From assembly GCA_949742895.1 (NCBI GenBank), contig CATJRT010000209.1:1-22489 (forward strand): 22,489 nt of DNA, written 5' to 3'. Shown here in pieces: positions 21,003-22,489 of this stretch. The stretch's first letter is position 1, and the number at the start of each line of letters is the position of its first letter. The DNA is from an uncultured Eubacteriales bacterium (lineage in GTDB: Bacteria > Bacillota_A > Clostridia > Oscillospirales > Oscillospiraceae). The position numbers and the translations under genes were made by a program. The notes beneath the pieces are model-generated. The model made no database searches and was not told the origin of the DNA. It saw nothing but the letters and a program-made list of their open reading frames with translations.

Positions 21003-22489
21003 CCATGTCATCGGTAATTGATGCCATGGCCTGCTCCAAACTCATACCACCCGCCACAGCTTCCTTCCGGGCCGCATTCACCGCCTGGATAGTCTTCATC
21101 TTCTCCCCCGTCAGGCTGTAGCCCTTCATGGCGATCAGCGTCGCCGCCCAGGCCAGCATGGGGATAATACAGAACATCACAATCACCGCCACTTTGATTC
21201 CTGCGGAGTAGGGCGTGCTGTCGGTGGGCAGGTCGCTGAGGCCTGCGCAGGCCAGGAAGATGAAGGCCACCAGGGTCTGGGCCAGAGAGGACACCAGCTT
21301 GTCAACCAGAGAGAACAGGGTGCCCATAATGCCGGGGATATACTTGCCGGAGCGGTAGGTCTCATAGTCGGAGCAGTCCGCCACCATGGGGATGGGCATA
21401 TCGGCGGTGGCGTAGTAGGCGCCGTAGCCGATACCGAAGCACACGATGAACAGGATGGTGTACAGGTTGACAGCCCCGCCGCCCTGGAAGGGGAAGGACA
21501 GCATCCGGGCCGCGTTGCCGTGATCGCTGAACAGCAGCAGAACCAGCACGCCCACATAGCACACCAGGGCCACGGAGACGTAACGGATCAGGGAGGCCCG
21601 CTGGCCCAGCTTCTGGGAGGTGCGCATGGACAGCAGGAAGAAGGGGACGGCGCAGACGTAGCCCAGCACCATCATGGGCAGATACAGGGAGTTGTAATTG
21701 CCCATCAGGATGCCGTACAGGGCCAGCAGGACGGTGGTGTTGGTGGCGATGGCCAGGGCCAGCTTGCACCCCGCGCCCGCCACCATGAGCCGCTGCATGG
21801 GCTTGTTGTCCCGGATGATCTCCACATACTCGGACATCTTCACCTTTTCCTGCTTGTCCCCGCCGATGCCGTAATATTTGGGATTGTCCTTCTCGGCGAT
21901 GCCGATGATGGCCAGAATGGTGAGGAACACGGAGATGGCGATGCCGATGGGGGTGATGATGCGGAACACCGTGGGGTCGGAGTAGCCGGAGACGATCACA
22001 TTGCCCGCGGCGTCCTTCACGTCGTACATACCCTTGACCAGCGGGATCATGAACTGCATGACGCCCATGCCCAGCAGGGAACCCACGGTGTTGAAGATGG
22101 TGAACATGGGCCGCTGGTTGGGGTCGTTGGTGAGCACGGTCTGGCCGGCCCGGGTGCAGGAGGTCTGGAAGGTGTAGCCGATGACCCAGACGAAATACAC
22201 CACCACGAAGGCCGCGTAGCGCGCCCACATCATGGTCTCGGGGATGAGCGGGGTGAGTATGTACAGGCACACCACGCTCACCGCCATGACGGCGCTGCCC
22301 AGGATCATAAAGGGGCGGAACTTGCCGATCTTGGTGCTGGTGCGGTCCATCATGGCCCCGATGATGGGGTCGGTGACGGCGTCCGCCACACGCATCACCG
22401 TCACCATGATGGAGGCGAACATGCCCAGCTTCAGGATGCTGGAGCCGAACTGGGCCACGTAGGACAAAATCAGCACAAAATACACGTTG
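20998..22489 (-). CDS. GPH-family sugar/cation symporter, N-terminus outside the window
   Basis: At least 496 residues with ~11-12 membrane helices; the frame is open at the right edge and the first ~15-30 residues are probably missing (the GTG at 22485 is likely internal). Family signatures: VMRVADAVTDPIIGAMMDRTSTKIGKFRPFMILG after helix 2, the conserved cytoplasmic loop of GPH symporters, and ADMPIPMVADCSDYETYRSGKYIPGIMGT near 375-400. A ~35-residue cytosolic tail ends EQAMASITDDMV. It differs clearly from the second symporter, so the operon has two importers, perhaps for different chain lengths or linkages. Confidence 0.85.
   Translation of the reverse strand, partial: NVYFVLILSYVAQFGSSILKLGMFASIMVTVMRVADAVTDPIIGAMMDRTSTKIGKFRPFMILGSAVMAVSVVCLYILTPLIPETMMWARYAAFVVVYFVWVIGYTFQTSCTRAGQTVLTNDPNQRPMFTIFNTVGSLLGMGVMQFMIPLVKGMYDVKDAAGNVIVSGYSDPTVFRIITPIGIAISVFLTILAIIGIAEKDNPKYYGIGGDKQEKVKMSEYVEIIRDNKPMQRLMVAGAGCKLALAIATNTTVLLALYGILMGNYNSLYLPMMVLGYVCAVPFFLLSMRTSQKLGQRASLIRYVSVALVCYVGVLVLLLFSDHGNAARMLSFPFQGGGAVNLYTILFIVCFGIGYGAYYATADMPIPMVADCSDYETYRSGKYIPGIMGTLFSLVDKLVSSLAQTLVAFIFLACAGLSDLPTDSTPYSAGIKVAVIVMFCIIPMLAWAATLIAMKGYSLTGEKMKTIQAVNAARKEAVAGGMSLEQAMASITDDMV

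Noticed and set aside
21362..22270. 302-codon minus-strand frame overlapping the first symporter
   Set aside because: His/Gly/Arg-rich alternative frame of a gene with clear GPH-family motifs.

Overview
The window (about 60% GC by eye) looks like gut Clostridia DNA, most plausibly Oscillospiraceae or a Flavonifractor-like relative. This taxonomic guess rests on codon use, strong AGGAGG-type ribosome binding sites and gene families familiar from that group; no rRNA or other marker gene is present. It has two parts that meet at about 14,775-14,786.

Part 1 (1 to about 14,780) is accessory DNA resembling the cargo and maintenance region of an integrative conjugative element (ICE). From left to right it holds: the end of an SpaA/Cna-B-like surface protein that stops at LPQTGY; a leftward pair (zinc-ribbon protein and GIY-YIG protein) with its own promoter; a rightward set of an unusual small ORF, a stand-alone HD-GYP phosphodiesterase and a membrane-anchored C39-type peptidase; a leftward Rpn-type nuclease gene with its own promoter and shared terminator; a DUF3268 zinc-finger protein, a sigma-70-like factor and an unknown protein; a leftward DUF6465 gene; and a small DUF5348-like gene. 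Next comes a long rightward operon: SSB-like protein, two-TM membrane protein, DUF932 protein, Cys4 protein, second sigma-like protein and small proteins. It is followed by a pentapeptide-like protein, a YkgJ-type cysteine-cluster protein and two further small genes. No integrase, relaxase, coupling protein or VirB4 lies in the window, so ICE membership is inferred from the gene families.

Part 2 (about 14,780 to 22,489) is a chromosomal sugar-use operon read leftward: two GPH-type sugar/cation symporters, a GH43 glycosidase, a GH2 glycosidase and the first part of uxuA (mannonate dehydratase). Gene spacing is very tight (ATGA and TAAATG junctions). uxuA breaks off just after its GLPRL motif, and a rightward accessory gene ends at the same spot in chimeric sequence. 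This is either an element or rearrangement junction that cut uxuA, or an assembly chimera.

The most unusual signal is around the SSB-like gene. A near-consensus promoter (TTGACA-N17-TACGAT) starts a leader of about 220 nt with several hairpins, ending in a terminator-like stem plus T-run before the gene. A second structured element of about 125 nt lies directly after it. There a 9-bp closing stem followed by TTTTTT competes with a local hairpin that uses the same 5' strand. Both look like conditional terminators (attenuator, riboswitch or antitermination targets) gating the SSB gene and the rest of the operon. I could not match either to a named RNA family with confidence.
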